Source: Zygnema cylindricum (Eukaryota > Streptophyta > Zygnematophyceae > Zygnematales > Zygnemataceae). From it: a stretch of 64,000 nt of DNA. The notes under the pieces were generated by a model. It ran no database searches and had not been told where the DNA came from. It worked only from the letters and a program-made list of their open reading frames with translations. Shown here piece by piece: positions 44,151 through 54,783 of the stretch. Within the stretch, counting starts at the first letter, position 1. Each line of letters begins with the position of its first letter. A program made the translations under genes and the position numbers. Where the stretch lies: NCBI GenBank assembly GCA_037447655.1, contig JBBHKE010000533.1:235350-299349 (forward strand), written 5' to 3'.

Positions 44151-45487
44151 TTATATTAATGTGATATAGCAATTAATTGAACAAACAACTTGTTCAAACA
44201 ATAAGCATCCATTAGTCCCAAATTTAATAAAGTCACGGTAGTGTTTAATATCACACATTTTGGAGCAAATGTTTATCGGAAGCTCATTTGGGGCTAAATT
44301 AACACGAAAAGCCAAAGGAATCCTTACCGTATGTAACACCCTCTCATGCCAATCTTCAAACAAAGCATCTTGATGGGGGTTGTGTAATATTCGGTTTAGC
44401 CCAGGAGGTGGCTGCGATGGAATCGGTTTTCCTTCACGAATCCATGGTAGTAGTGTTAGCAATTCTTCGCCATCCAACATAAGAAAGATATGGATGACAG
44501 AGCAGGCTGCTACAACTACAAACACTCGCTTTACTTCAATTAGACATGATTGAAGGATGGGAAAACGCATCATCAAAATGCCATATGCATTTTCAATTAA
44601 TATTCTTCCTCTTTGGAGATCTTTGTCAAAAGCATTTTCCTCATCCGTTCCAAATGCCTCATTATGGAATGCTTTCAAAATGTAAGGAGCCGAAGGATAA
44701 GCAAAATCTGCCAAAATGACCGGCCACACTTCTTGACCATTAATAATGCTAATCTCTCCCAAAGTGCGTCCTTCTTCTAGTTTAGTGAACAAAAACGAGT
44801 CTTGGAAAGGACTCACATCATGGACTCCTCCAAGACCCTTCACACTAATATCCCAAAATACCATTCGGTGGTCACAGACTCCTTGTAGCAAAATACTATA
44901 ATCATCATGGCGGGAGTAGTAATCATGCGAATTAAATTGTTTGTTTTGCAAATAAATGTGGGTTCCGTCTATCTAACCCGCTATCATTTTTATATTTGTT
45001 AATGTTTCAAACCCGTGTTGAATGAGCTTCAGACCTTGTTGGATGTGAGACAAATCTAGTTTAGAATTTTTCGTGCCAGCATGTCACAAATCAACGGCGT
45101 GTAAGAAAATACGGTGTTACAACCAACACAAAACATGTTTGAAATATTATGTAAGGAGCACCCGTTCCCAAATTGGTACAACACCATTGCCAATGCTTTC
45201 ATTGGATGAATAGTATCACTATAATTTGTGTTTTCTCTCTCTATATATGGTCTTAAGAGCGTAAACAATTTATTGAAGTTTTCCTATCCCATCCTGTAAG
45301 CTAGTCGCCACTCTCTATCTTGTTCTTTAGGTTCCAATTGTAGCCATATTTGTAAGTGCACAACCTCCCATACTGCATTAGAACGGGGGGAACATCCACC
45401 ATCCTCTGCGATGTCGCATACAGAAATGTATACTCGAGTCGTTCTTTCATTGATTTTTGTTGATATGACTTTGCAAGGAATTCTCAA
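44151..45487 (-). pseudogene. PIF/Harbinger transposase (DDE_Tnp_4), broken
   Basis: Reading leftward it has RMGxENFNKLFTLLRPYIE (family RMsretFd.L...L.P.i) and then ALAMVLYQFGNGCSLHNIS (helix-turn-helix region). The catalytic core follows: IDGTHI (first Asp, about 44,963-44,980, preceded by an in-frame stop), ILADFAYP (second Asp) and LIENAYGILMMRFPIL (catalytic Glu). The acidic triad is therefore intact. Stops at 45,281 and 44,983 and a frameshift near 45,050 disable it. The last 266 codons (44,151-44,951) are open. It would cut and paste elements with TTA/TAA target duplications, like the foldback elements in this window. No terminal repeats were found around it. Confidence 0.88.
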
Positions 45488-45606
45488 TTCTCTTTCACTT
45501 GTAATAATTCGTTCGAATCAAACGTGAGTTCGAGCTTAAAATCGAATCGTACGGCTGTTTTTAAATAATCAAAATACTGTTTTAGCTTTGCGTTGGGCTC
45601 CAGGAC

Positions 45607-45831
45607 ACCGTGAATCGCTATTAGTGTTAACCTTAATTTCTTCGCCGCTTAAAACATATTTTCTCCGTACACACATGTCGGATCGTGGATCCGACGGTTG
45701 CGATTGAAAGGTTAAAATCTCAGCTTCTAATTGGCTGTTTGAAATTGAAAATCGGACAAGTGTGTACGGAGAAAAGATGTTTTAAGTGGAGAAAAAATTA
45801 GGGTTAGCACTAATAGCTATACGCGGTGTTG
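45607..45831. mobile_element. Foldback MITE (about 225 bp) upstream of the F-box-like gene
   Basis: Two roughly 78-base arms face each other. The left arm contains GCTATTAGTGTTAACC and TTTTCTCCGTACACACATGT. The right arm, inverted, contains GCTATTAGTGCTAACCC and TTTTCTCCGTACACACTTGT. The loop is about 65 bases. The right arm ends some 30 bases before the gene's ATG, so it forms most of its 5' leader. The target duplication is unclear. The tip resembles 6,473-6,495. Confidence 0.75.
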
Positions 45832-45860
45832 CGTCTTTCTCCCCTCTTGACTACGAAGCC

Positions 45861-46513
45861 ATGTTGGAGCTCCTTTCAGAGGACATTCTCTGCCACGTGG
45901 CGGCAGTAGACGGATGGAAACCGTCACAAATAGCATCCATGGCCGTATTGTCACGTCACATGGAAGCCATGGTTCGCCGCCACGTTTGGCGCGGTTATTG
46001 CTATTGGCAGTCAGATGAAGTCACACGGGAATTAGTGGAGGAGGGAGAGAGGTCTGCAGGGAAGGGAAGAGATGAGAGGGAGATTTGTGAAACCGAAATT
46101 TTAAAGGAGGCTCATATGGAAGTCAAAATGGAAAAGGAAAGTGGAAACGACATAGGGAGGGAAGTAGCGAGGGGGAGGGAGATAGAGACGGAGCGAGGCA
46201 AGAAGAGGGAGGAGAGGGAGAGAGAGGTAGAGAGGGGGAGGGAGAGGGCGAGGGAGAGGGAGAGAGGAGAGCCTGCCGGAGGATGGATAACTTTGGCAAG
46301 GCTTCTTAGCGTTTGTGCGGCGATCAAATGTGATCCTATGGAGGGATGCCACGTGGACTGTGTTTCTTCTTTGACACGTGTGAAGGAGGGAGAGGGATTG
46401 GTCTTCAATTCTTCCGATGTTATTTTTCAGTCGGAGTTTTGTGTCCATGAGCCAGATATTGAATTTACTAGCAAATATTTTAGAGGAATTATCAAAGATT
46501 TTTACAAATCAAG
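45861..46513 (+). CDS. F-box-like protein, exon 1
   Basis: The ATG at 45,861 is chosen because the frame upstream (from a GTG at 45,786) lies in the foldback MITE. The N-terminus MLELLSEDILCHVAAVDGW followed by ASMAVLSRHMEAMVRRHVWR fits an F-box (helix-loop-helix that binds Skp1 in SCF ubiquitin ligases). Residues about 60-137 are a Glu/Arg-rich insert encoded by a GA tract (46,040-46,270). Then comes a conserved-looking stretch, LLSVCAAIKCDPMEGCHVDC through YFRGIIKDFYKS. The donor is TCAAG|GTACAT in phase 2. The four exons join in frame to about 319 residues. The target is unknown. Confidence 0.65.
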
Positions 46514-47178
46514 GTACATTTTTAGGGTTAAAGTTGAAGGAATTTTGTCATGAAATATTAAGTTTTTCATTTTCAACTCATTCTTTTCCCCTCATTGTTC
46601 AAAGATCTTACTTTTTTTAGGGTTGTAGTTGAATGAATTTTAGCTATACATGTTCAAGGATTTTTATTCCCCTTATATATGTATTTTTTCCTTGTTATTT
46701 CCCCTCAAAATAATGAACCTTTTCGAGATGAAAGGAGACTACACTGGTAAGGGTGCCCTTTTTGTGTTCAAATTGTTTGTAAGGCTCACAAATTATAGTG
46801 TGGATCATTTGAATTGAGAGTCCTTTTTCACCACTAAAACCTTCAATTATTGAATGAGGAAACTTTTGTTGGCTATTATAGTAGTCCAGCGGTCTAGTTG
46901 CTTCTTTTTTTTATGTTTTATGAAGATATTTTAATTTGAATTTGTTTTGTTACTTAAATTTCTATTGTCACTGTTTTTGTTGTTCTTATTTGTGTTGTTA
47001 TTATTTCAATTTTAGTATGGTTTCCCATTTTCTTTTACAAGTAGATAAATAGTAATGTAAAAACTAGATACATGGTTGTAGGGTAATACGGAATCTAATG
47101 AAAATATTAACCAGTATGTAAAGATTTTTTTCATTTATTTTTAATTTTGTGTTTTCATATTTTTTTTTTTTGTTTCAG

Positions 47179-47287
47179 GATACGGGAAATGCTATTTAAA
47201 CAGAGAAAAGGTGACGTCAGTCTTTTGGAAATACACGATTACTCCGCTGTTGGGGAAAGGGACAGATGTCCTTTTTGTTTTTCAATG
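47179..47287 (+). CDS. F-box-like protein, exon 2
   Basis: The acceptor TTTTTGTTTCAG completes the split Arg codon. The exon reads IREMLFKQRKGDVSLLEIHD and then DRCPFCFSM, a CxxC pair suggesting metal binding. The donor is CAATG|GTACGA in phase 0. The 665-base intron upstream is T-rich. Confidence 0.65.
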
Positions 47288-47554
47288 GTACGATGTTTCA
47301 AATGGTGTTTATTTGATGTTTCTTTTTGTTTAGACCTCAACAATTATTCTTCTCTCTTTTCTCTTTGTCCTCCCCCTCCCCCTTCCCCTCTCTTTCATCA
47401 ATTCAACTTCTTTTGCCAATTTTTGTTTCTTCAATGATTTTACGGTTTTTTGCCACACATACCTTTTTGTGCTACAAATCCCAAGCTGGAATTTTGCTGC
47501 AACAAATAGATCTTTATTAATTACGGTAAATTACTGTTTGAATCGGATGCTATC

Positions 47555-47760
47555 CACACCATTTAAGGTGTCTATTGTTTGTACCTAATGATATCCGCAC
47601 TATTTTTAGATCTACACTTTTTGTACTTGATGTTATCTTTAATATTTTACGTGTATGCCGTTTGGACTGGATAATATTCACATTATTTTAGGTGTATGCA
47701 GTTTGAACCAGATAATTTTCACACAATTTTAGGTGTGTGTCGGTTGAACTAAACAATATT
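47555..47760 (+). repeat. Intronic tandem repeat, about 57-bp period
   Basis: Four degenerate copies carrying TTTTAGGTGTATGCAGTTTG and GATAATATTCACA-like blocks lie in the intron before exon 3. Each contains a TTTTAGGTGT element resembling a splice acceptor, which could act as decoy sites. Confidence 0.6.
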
Positions 47761-47790
47761 CACTGTCCACATTTTTTACGGTGTGGGCAG

Positions 47791-47883
47791 GTTTGGAATG
47801 TTTCCCATGAAATGGAAAAAAATGAAAATTTTACGGCGATTAGGCTCAATGCCTGGATTGATTTCGCCTTTTTGTGCACCAAA
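47791..47883 (+). CDS. F-box-like protein, exon 3
   Basis: The acceptor GTGGGCAG opens a phase-0 exon of exactly 31 codons reading VWNVSHEMEKNENFTAIRL and then AWIDFAFLCTK. The donor AAA|GTAAGA is phase 0. The helical, acidic-aromatic composition differs from surrounding intron DNA. Confidence 0.65.
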
Positions 47884-47952
47884 GTAAGAATTTCGGGGCA
47901 TTTTACTTTCTTTTTCGTTTTTTTTTTTTACTTTTTCATTTATTTTTGGGAG

Positions 47953-48057
47953 GAGTGCGGGAGCCTTGAAGTCGGGGGGTTTGTCGAAAGGTTTGTCAGG
48001 ATGTTAAGGAGTTCCATGTATTTCTTTGTGTTTTCTACCCAAGGGTTTTGTATTTAA
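47953..48057 (+). CDS. F-box-like protein, exon 4 (probable last)
   Basis: Follows a T-rich tract and acceptor TTTTGGGAG in phase 0 and reads ECGSLEVGGFVERFVRMLR up to TAA at 48,055-48,057. The last 15 residues are hydrophobic and could be intron read-through: a GT after GAAAG (about 47,990) is an alternative donor leading to further exons, for example the acidic exon at 50,262. Confidence 0.5.
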   Translation, partial: ECGSLEVGGFVERFVRMLRSSMYFFVFSTQGFCI

Positions 48058-49090
48058 ATTGATTCTTATTATAGTATAATAATTTATTTACAACATCTTA
48101 TTCTTTCCTATGAGGAAAAAAAAAACTGTGAACAAAATCCTCAAACACTTTTTTTAGTTGTGTTAAACTATAGCACAACCCTTTGTTTTAAACAAAATGT
48201 TACCATTTCATTTAGCAAATCATAAGTACGTGAATAAGAGCATTTTGGAATGTTTAAAGTTACTGATTAACGGAGGTTTTATGTAATGCGTGAAAACTGC
48301 TTTAGCAACTAATAGTTCTATAAACATTCCGTTTTACCTTAACAACCATCAAGTTTTGACACTCTCTTGAGTATGAGCATGGATTTTGTGCCAACGGAAA
48401 CCAGTTATCCCTTTCCCTTCCTACCCCTCTCCGTCTCCCTTTGCTTCTCTGTTTTTGTCCCCGACTTTGTCGGTCTCTATCCATATTTTTGTCTCTCTTG
48501 CTCTCTTTCCCTCTCTCGCTTTTTACTCCCCATTTTCATCCCTTTCTATTCCTTCTCGATGAATTGCCGATGATAATTGAGAATGGCCCATAATGGCGGT
48601 GGATATAGTTATGCTATAACTTTCATATCTCCCAAAGGAGTATAATAGGCAACCAAATGATAAGAACTTTGTCTTTCTCTGACAGGTTGATCATTCTCAC
48701 TAGCATTTTCTGTTTTATATTCTCCAATTTTCTTCCGTTATCCATTTTATTTCCTATTTTTCGTTTGAACTTTTCCATTCCACTATAAATAGCTATTTGT
48801 TATGTTCAACATTTTCCTTTTTTTAGGTCATTGGTTTCTTTCGTTTGTGGAATTTTTGATGGACAATCGTAGTGGAGGTATAGACTCAAACATAGCCTCA
48901 ACATTTGAGACTTCGTACTGTCTTCATGGTTTTGACATGGTTTTGCTTTGAGGTGACTGTGGTTATGCATTTATTCATTTGAATGGTCGTTGTCGTGTTG
49001 ATTTTGCGGATAAATTTTGTTTTCGTTTCTTCATATTTGATGAAGTTGATAGGCTTGTACGCAAGGATATTTCAAGATTTAGTGTGTATT
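48058..49090. other. Intergenic or intronic, no gene seen
   Basis: T-rich, with a loose CT tract at 48,405-48,550. No domain or splice-flanked coding block was recognised. Confidence 0.45.
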
Positions 49091-49928
49091 ATCTAGTGGT
49101 GTATCGTTAGCCTCTCAATGATAATCGATATTTGACCTACATATAATTGATATATTGGTTCAGTGTTTAGATAGGATAACTATTGCTATATTTTAATGAT
49201 AATCGATATATCGGCCCGATATACCGATTAAAAATTATCGCGATATCTTGGCTTTTAGAGATTTTTGCATCGATTTTTATGCCCCCTTACCCCTTGGACA
49301 AAATGTCTTTTAGCCTAAAATGGTTCTTTTTCACTTATTTTACATGATAGACATGTTATTGCAACGAAAGGAACTATTATAGACGTAAATAATTAGATTT
49401 CTATTGATTGAAAGATGTAATGGTTTTTTCATTCTTACCATCTAAGAAATTGCTTAGGGTGTGGAGCGAGGAGTTTCAAGGGGCTATAATAAGAGAACAA
49501 ACCAAAAATAAACAATCTGCTGTGTTGATCTGCTTATCAAAAAATGAGATATTGTTTTACTTTATTGGTAGTCTTTGCACTTTTGGAGTAACGAGTCTTG
49601 CACTTTTGGCCTTTATACGACTCTTTTGTACGTAACTACTTTGTTGTCCGAATTGAAGTTTCCTACTTCGTTTTTACATAGTACAAGCCCGATTTTGATT
49701 TGTGATGTGATATATTACAAACTCAACACTACTATATAGTATATATGTTGGGTATAGCTATACTATATTTGTATACAAATATATCAGCGATAACAATTTA
49801 TTCGCCCCAATTTGATTTTTCTGGCCCTTTTGTCGTTTGACAACTGATGATATTGGTTATTGGAATTAAAATGATGATATTGGTTATTGGAATTATTGCG
49901 ATAGGCAATTTAGTGATACACAACACTA
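49091..49928 (+). mobile_element. hAT-type MITE remnants
   Basis: The left end TAGTGGTGTATCG near 49,093 and right end TGATACACAACACTA near 49,922 match the termini of the element at 8,498. The body shares GATAATCGATATATCGG blocks at 49,110-49,260, but the middle is unrelated. It may be a MITE interrupted by other DNA, or two remnants. No 8-bp duplication is visible. Confidence 0.5.
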
Positions 49929-50261
49929 AAATTGTCTATTCATTTTGGTGAGGACATACATTGCGATGGTGGAAAACTTATTATAACAGTCACTTTCTAC
50001 TCGTCATTCTACATTTGTAAATGTTTTATATTAAAATTTGACTAGTTTGGGTTATGTATGTAAATAGGTTTTACTCCTTTTGGTTGGTCTTTCTAAAAGA
50101 TAAATTAGGTACCTTTTTTTAAAAATAAATCAAAATTGCAATGTGTAGGTGATTTTTCAAAAACAAATTCAACGAATAATGCCATCATTCTTCGGAAAAA
50201 AATGTCTTTGAGTGAGATTTGGAAATTGTTCCTAATAAGCACTTTGTTTTATGGTTTTTAG

Positions 50262-50426
50262 GGCCATTTTTATTGTGGATTTATTCGAAATAACGTTGAC
50301 CTCGGATTGGAGTTCGATGGTGAGTTTGGTGAGGAGTTTGATGCCTACGATGAGTACAACAACGACGATATATACTTTGAGGGCGATGATTACTACGACG
50401 CCGATGATCATGGATATGGAGTTTAG
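50262..50426 (+). CDS. Possible terminal exon with acidic tail
   Basis: The acceptor ATGGTTTTTAG precedes 55 in-frame codons (stop included) reading GHFYCGFIRNNVDLGLEFDG and an Asp/Glu/Tyr-rich tail (FEGDDYYDADDHGYGV) before TAG. Acidic low-complexity tails occur at the C-terminus of nuclear or ribosome-associated proteins, but the family is not recognised. It could belong to the gene at 45,861 or to an unseen one. Its last third is tandemly duplicated downstream. Confidence 0.35.
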   Translation, partial: GHFYCGFIRNNVDLGLEFDGEFGEEFDAYDEYNNDDIYFEGDDYYDADDHGYGV

Positions 50427-50593
50427 TGGAAACTGATGTTTGTAGATGTATTCATTTCGAGTGTATTCCTTAAACGAGAAAATACACTTTGAGGGTGATG
50501 ATTACTACGAATCCGATGAATATGGATACGGAGTTTAGTGGAAACTTGTGTTTGGAGATGTATTCATTTCGAGTGTATTCCTTTAGCGAGAAT
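50365..50593 (+). repeat. Tandem duplication (about 112 bp) of the acidic exon end
   Basis: 50,365-50,476 and 50,477-50,593 share CTTTGAGGGYGATGATTACT, GGAGTTTAGTGGAAACT and ATTCATTTCGAGTGTATTCC. The stop codon is conserved in both copies, so the duplication extends the 3' untranslated region, not the protein. Confidence 0.8.
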
Positions 50594-50619
50594 TTAGTGT
50601 ACAAGGTATTCTAGGTAGT

Positions 50620-51030
50620 TTTTTGTATCGGTAGGCATTTGCCAATAACCAATATGCCTTTTTTTTTTCGCCTATCGATAATCGATATATTGGCACGATA
50701 TATCGGTACCCGTGTATCGGTTTTTTATCGCGATAACACCGGTTTGATAACGATCGGCGATAATTGTACGGTTCATACCGTATAGATGTACGGTTTATTC
50801 CATTGTCTTTAACTTCCGTTCTCATGTTATACAAAGTACGAAATCGATTGTCATACGTGGCATGCTACACTATATAAAGGTAAAAATATAACACAATATA
50901 TTATAATTTTTTGTTATGAAGCGTACTATATTTCTTTCCTCCTATTGTCGATAAGGAATTTGTTGGTCTCGAGGAGATATATCACGACCCCTCACCGTTC
51001 GATAACTGAAAACTATCGGTATTGATTTTT
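50620..51030 (+). mobile_element. hAT-type MITE relative
   Basis: Shares CGATAATCGATATATTGGCACGATATAT-type blocks (in pieces), ATACGTGGCATGC and GATAAGGAATTTGTTGGT with 8,498-8,966. The left end reads TAGTTTTTTGTATCGG and the right end is lost. Confidence 0.6.
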
Positions 51031-51363
51031 TTGCAATAAGTTTTTCTCCGTCCACTTACGGATCTGAACTTTGTTTTTCTCCCCTTGGCTACGCAACAGC
51101 ACCTACTCGTCGTCACCATGCGCCTACAAATATGAACTCTGTTTTTTTCCCTTTCACTACGCGACAACATTTACTCGCTGTCATCGAGGGCCTACGGATT
51201 TGGCTTGCGGCCATTGCCATCTGCACACAAATTGGCGAAATCATAGGTGCGACCCCGTAAGTCATTAATAAACTCTTCCCTCCATATTTCTAGACATCAT
51301 ATATAGCTACAACTAATACACACACGCAAGCATAAACCCGCACTTAAAAAAAAAAAAAAAACA

Positions 51364-54182
51364 TTGACAATTCTTCTCCCTCCTACTCCCCCCCCCTCCC
51401 CCTTTCTCCCTCCTCCACCTGCACCGGAACCTTGTAAACCAACCTCGACACGTTTGAAATGTCTTGGGTGTCATAACTATTTTGTGAACGGTGCCGGTTA
51501 TACCCGCCATACACGAAGTTGTCGGCATTGTGTGGCCTTTGGTGGCCTTTTGTCTAGTACATCTCCTCAAACGTCTTCGAACACACTTGTGTCCGCCCGC
51601 ACAGATACGGAGTGGGATTTTGTTCGCCCCACAGAGACAGAGTGGGAATTTGGTCTTGACTAAGATTTTTTAGAGGCTTATAATTTGGGGTCCTCTTGCT
51701 CGCGGTTGTACATTCATATCCCTATGGTCGTGCGGGTGCCCTCTACCTCCCTTTGTCCCACGTCTTCTTATCCCACGGACATCGTTCTTTGGCACCTTCT
51801 TCTTACGTTATGTCTCTAGGTCATAGTCTTACTAGGTCGTGGAGATTGCATTGAGGATAGAAAGACTATAGCGCGCTATCGCTGATCCCTTCGTGGTGAC
51901 TGGAAAGCCCTCCACGCGGAGCATGAGGAGTGGGTGACTAGTGCCTCTTTCACACCGCGTGGTCCATCTAGGTCATCAAATGTCCCAGCCATTTATCGCT
52001 GCGATGTTTATTTGGGTCGTGTTCTTCAGCTTCCCCGAGCGGTTCGGGTCCTCTAACCATTCATTCTTCTTGTACCCTTGAGGTCCTTTGAGCTCTCTAT
52101 CCTCCTCCCCCCCCCACCTACCCTTTTATCCCATTCCATCCACACCTTTTCAGCCTTGTGAGGGTTTTACTTTGGAACGAGAGATTTTCATTAAGGCCTT
52201 TTAGCACTTCTCCTAACCTTTCAACGGGGGTCCCTCGTGCACAGAGTATGAATTGTTTCGTGATGTTTTGCCCCCTGAATCGGGTGCTCGGGGCTTTGAT
52301 GTTTTTTTTTCAAATATGTTATTTTATAATTAATGGGCCAATTCCCCATTGGATTTGTGATCTTCTCACGGCGTCCCGCTTTGTGGTGGTCGCCAAACCT
52401 AATGGAGGGATCCCCCCTTCTTGTCGTGGGAGAGGTCTTATACCGAGGTGGCTCGTGCCATGTGTCGCTAACTCTAACCAACAGTTCATGATTATTCTCC
52501 TCATCAATTTGGAGAGGCCATTTTAAAGGAGGTTGCGGAAGTCCACAATATTTGTCACAAGATGTTTTGATTGTCCAATTATTCTCGCTTTGTGAGAGCT
52601 TTTTATTCTTAGACCAAAAACCTCCCATTCTCGTCGAATGGTGATCTCTTCCTCTCTCCTTTGCGGCCGACACTCGCCAAGGCGACCCTGTTAGAGGATC
52701 CATTGTTTGCCCATATCCATTACCAAGTCCTCCCCGTTTCTGTTGTCGCCTACTTTTTTTGCCTTATCCTTTCGATTACAAATGATATGCATATTATTAG
52801 CCTATGGACCAAGTCGTGCCGCGATATAATTATTTCAATGATCGTTTGGCCGAGCTCAACCTTTCTGTCCAACCTTTGAAGTGTGTTATTTGGTCTGCTC
52901 TTCCACCTTTCCTTACTCTTTTGCTTGGTTTTCGAACTCCTCTCTTCGATGGCATTCTTGTGTTAGGTTACCCATTTGGTTTGGATACTTTCATGACCCA
53001 ATTTCTTGATGTTGCTCTTCAGATAGATTTTTCCCACGTGGACGGCCTTCCTCACCTTCTCGATCCCCAAGTGGCCTTTGCTTTCCCCCACTGCTCTTGT
53101 TTCCTTACTTGTACTTCCCCTCTCACCTCGACGTTTGTCTCCTCTCTCTCAACCTTTGATGCTCGCTTGATGGACGCCTTTCATAATTTGGTAGGCTGTG
53201 GGGCATTTGATCGCGAGTTTGGGCTTACGGCCTGCATTGAAACATCCCTCCGTGTCTCTGCAAGGGGGTTGGGTTTAGTATCTACTGTCATTGTTGCTCT
53301 CGTTGCCTAATTAGGAAGTTGGTGCCTTATTGCCTCCACTCTTGTTTCTTGTTTTTTGGCTAAAGACACCCCTATTCTCGCCACTGTGGTACCTTCGGTT
53401 TTAGACGGTGTGTTTGACTCGCAGCGGTGCTATATTAGACGCGACACGCTCTCTTCCTTCTCTTGCCTTTGTGGATATGCCAATTCTTTCCACCATTGTT
53501 ACAAAATCCGTTGCGCTTATCCAAGAATCAATTTTCGATCAGGTTGTCGTCGCCGTGAAATCCGTGCTTCTCGAGGCACTTCCTTCTGATTCTTGGCGTG
53601 CCTTCTCTTGTGTGGTGGACTTCCTTCTAGGGCTTCGCTATCCGTTACACCTATTTTATGCACTCTAAATTCACACCTCCTTAACTCACCATCGCCCTCC
53701 TAGTTTTTTCTTGACCTCCCTTGGCTTCCTTTACTTGGCTTTGTCATTTTCTCGTTTGGTCTTGTCGTGGAGCTCGATGGCATCCATTTTCTTCGTTGGT
53801 CTTAAAGAAGAGAATTGATGCAAGCCCACGACACTATTTGGCACGCCATTTCGATTATCGCTTCGGAGGGGGGCTTTTCTATGCGCCGTGAAGTTTTTCA
53901 CAATCTTCCTTCGCGCTAAATCGATGTTGTTTTGCTCGATGATGCTTGTTGCATCTTTGGTGACATTTTTTTGGCAAACCCTAATTCGGCTACAATTGTT
54001 GGTCATGCAGCTCGACAAGTCGGGGTGGTCACCCGTGATGTTGCTTAGGGCACGAAACGTGATTATGCACATGGATTACTTTATCCCGATGGTGGTCGAG
54101 ATCTTTGGTTATTTTGGTGTGGCGTTGGATGAGTTTCTCCGTACTTGTGCTTCTGCGCTCTTTGGAGCGACGAGGACCTGAG
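51364..54182 (+). pseudogene. Non-LTR retrotransposon-like reverse transcriptase, broken
   Basis: In order: a Pro-rich start; a CLGCHNYFVNGAGYTRH...C zinc finger (51,460-51,525), like the N-terminal fingers of R2-type elements; RT fingers/palm ICDLLTASRFVVVAKPNGGI (about 52,340-52,410; family KpnGGvRPi), then after a shift VVGEVLYRGG; then DTRQGDPVRG (52,670-52,700, the QGDP motif after the YADD region). Next is a thumb-like part (52,800-53,310), PHLLDPQVAFAFPHCSCF through FDARLMDAFHNLVGCGAF and RGLGLVS. The C-terminal motif FIPMVVEIFGYFG lies near 54,080. It has many stops and shifts and is inactive. Confidence 0.7.
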
Positions 54183-54229
54183 AGCCCTCTTCCTTCGGTC
54201 CTTACTTCTTTTTATCGTCAACGTTTATC

Positions 54230-54783
54230 TTTTTTTTTTTTTTGCTTTATGAAAAACGAAGACAGGATAAATTACCTCCCGACCCACGGAAAAGCCACCC
54301 TCAGAAGCGATAGTCGCAATGGCATCGCATATAGTGTCGTGCGTTAATATCAATTCTCCCCCATGGGAGTAACGAAGCAAATGGACACCATCGGGCCCCA
54401 AGACATGACCAATGGCGCTAACTAGAGAGCAAAGTAAAAGAAGACGGGGGAGACCCAAGTGAAACCAGAAGGTGGTGGTGAACGTAGCAAGTGAGAATCA
54501 GAGTGGACAAAGTAGATGTAGCAAATAGCGAAGACCCAAAACTAAGTGAACCACAAAAAAGACGACGGACACGCGAAGAATCATAGCGAAGCGCCTCGAG
54601 AAGCTTGGATTTAATGGCGGCGACAACCCGATCGGAAATCGATTGTTGAACCCTCTCAACGGATTTCGTAACAAGGGTGGAAAGAATCGACACATCCACT
54701 AGGGCACGAGGAGGAAGATGACGTGACGTGTCTAATTGAAACGGTTGGAATACGAACACACCTTTTGAAACCCGGGGGACCAC
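54230..54783 (-). pseudogene. Inverted partial copy of the RT-like gene (C-terminal part)
   Basis: The minus-strand reading matches 53,380-53,900, with shared protein blocks such as ILSTLVTKSV against ILSTIVTKSV and KSKLLEAL against KSVLLEAL. It faces the plus-strand copy across about 330 bases, forming a long imperfect hairpin. Confidence 0.75.

Noticed and set aside
46101-46448. Minus-strand ORFs opposite the GA tract
   Set aside because: Shadow of the purine-rich part of the F-box-like exon.
52221-52703. Minus-strand 160-codon ORF
   Set aside because: Antisense to the RT-like motifs (KPNGG, QGDP), which are read on the plus strand.
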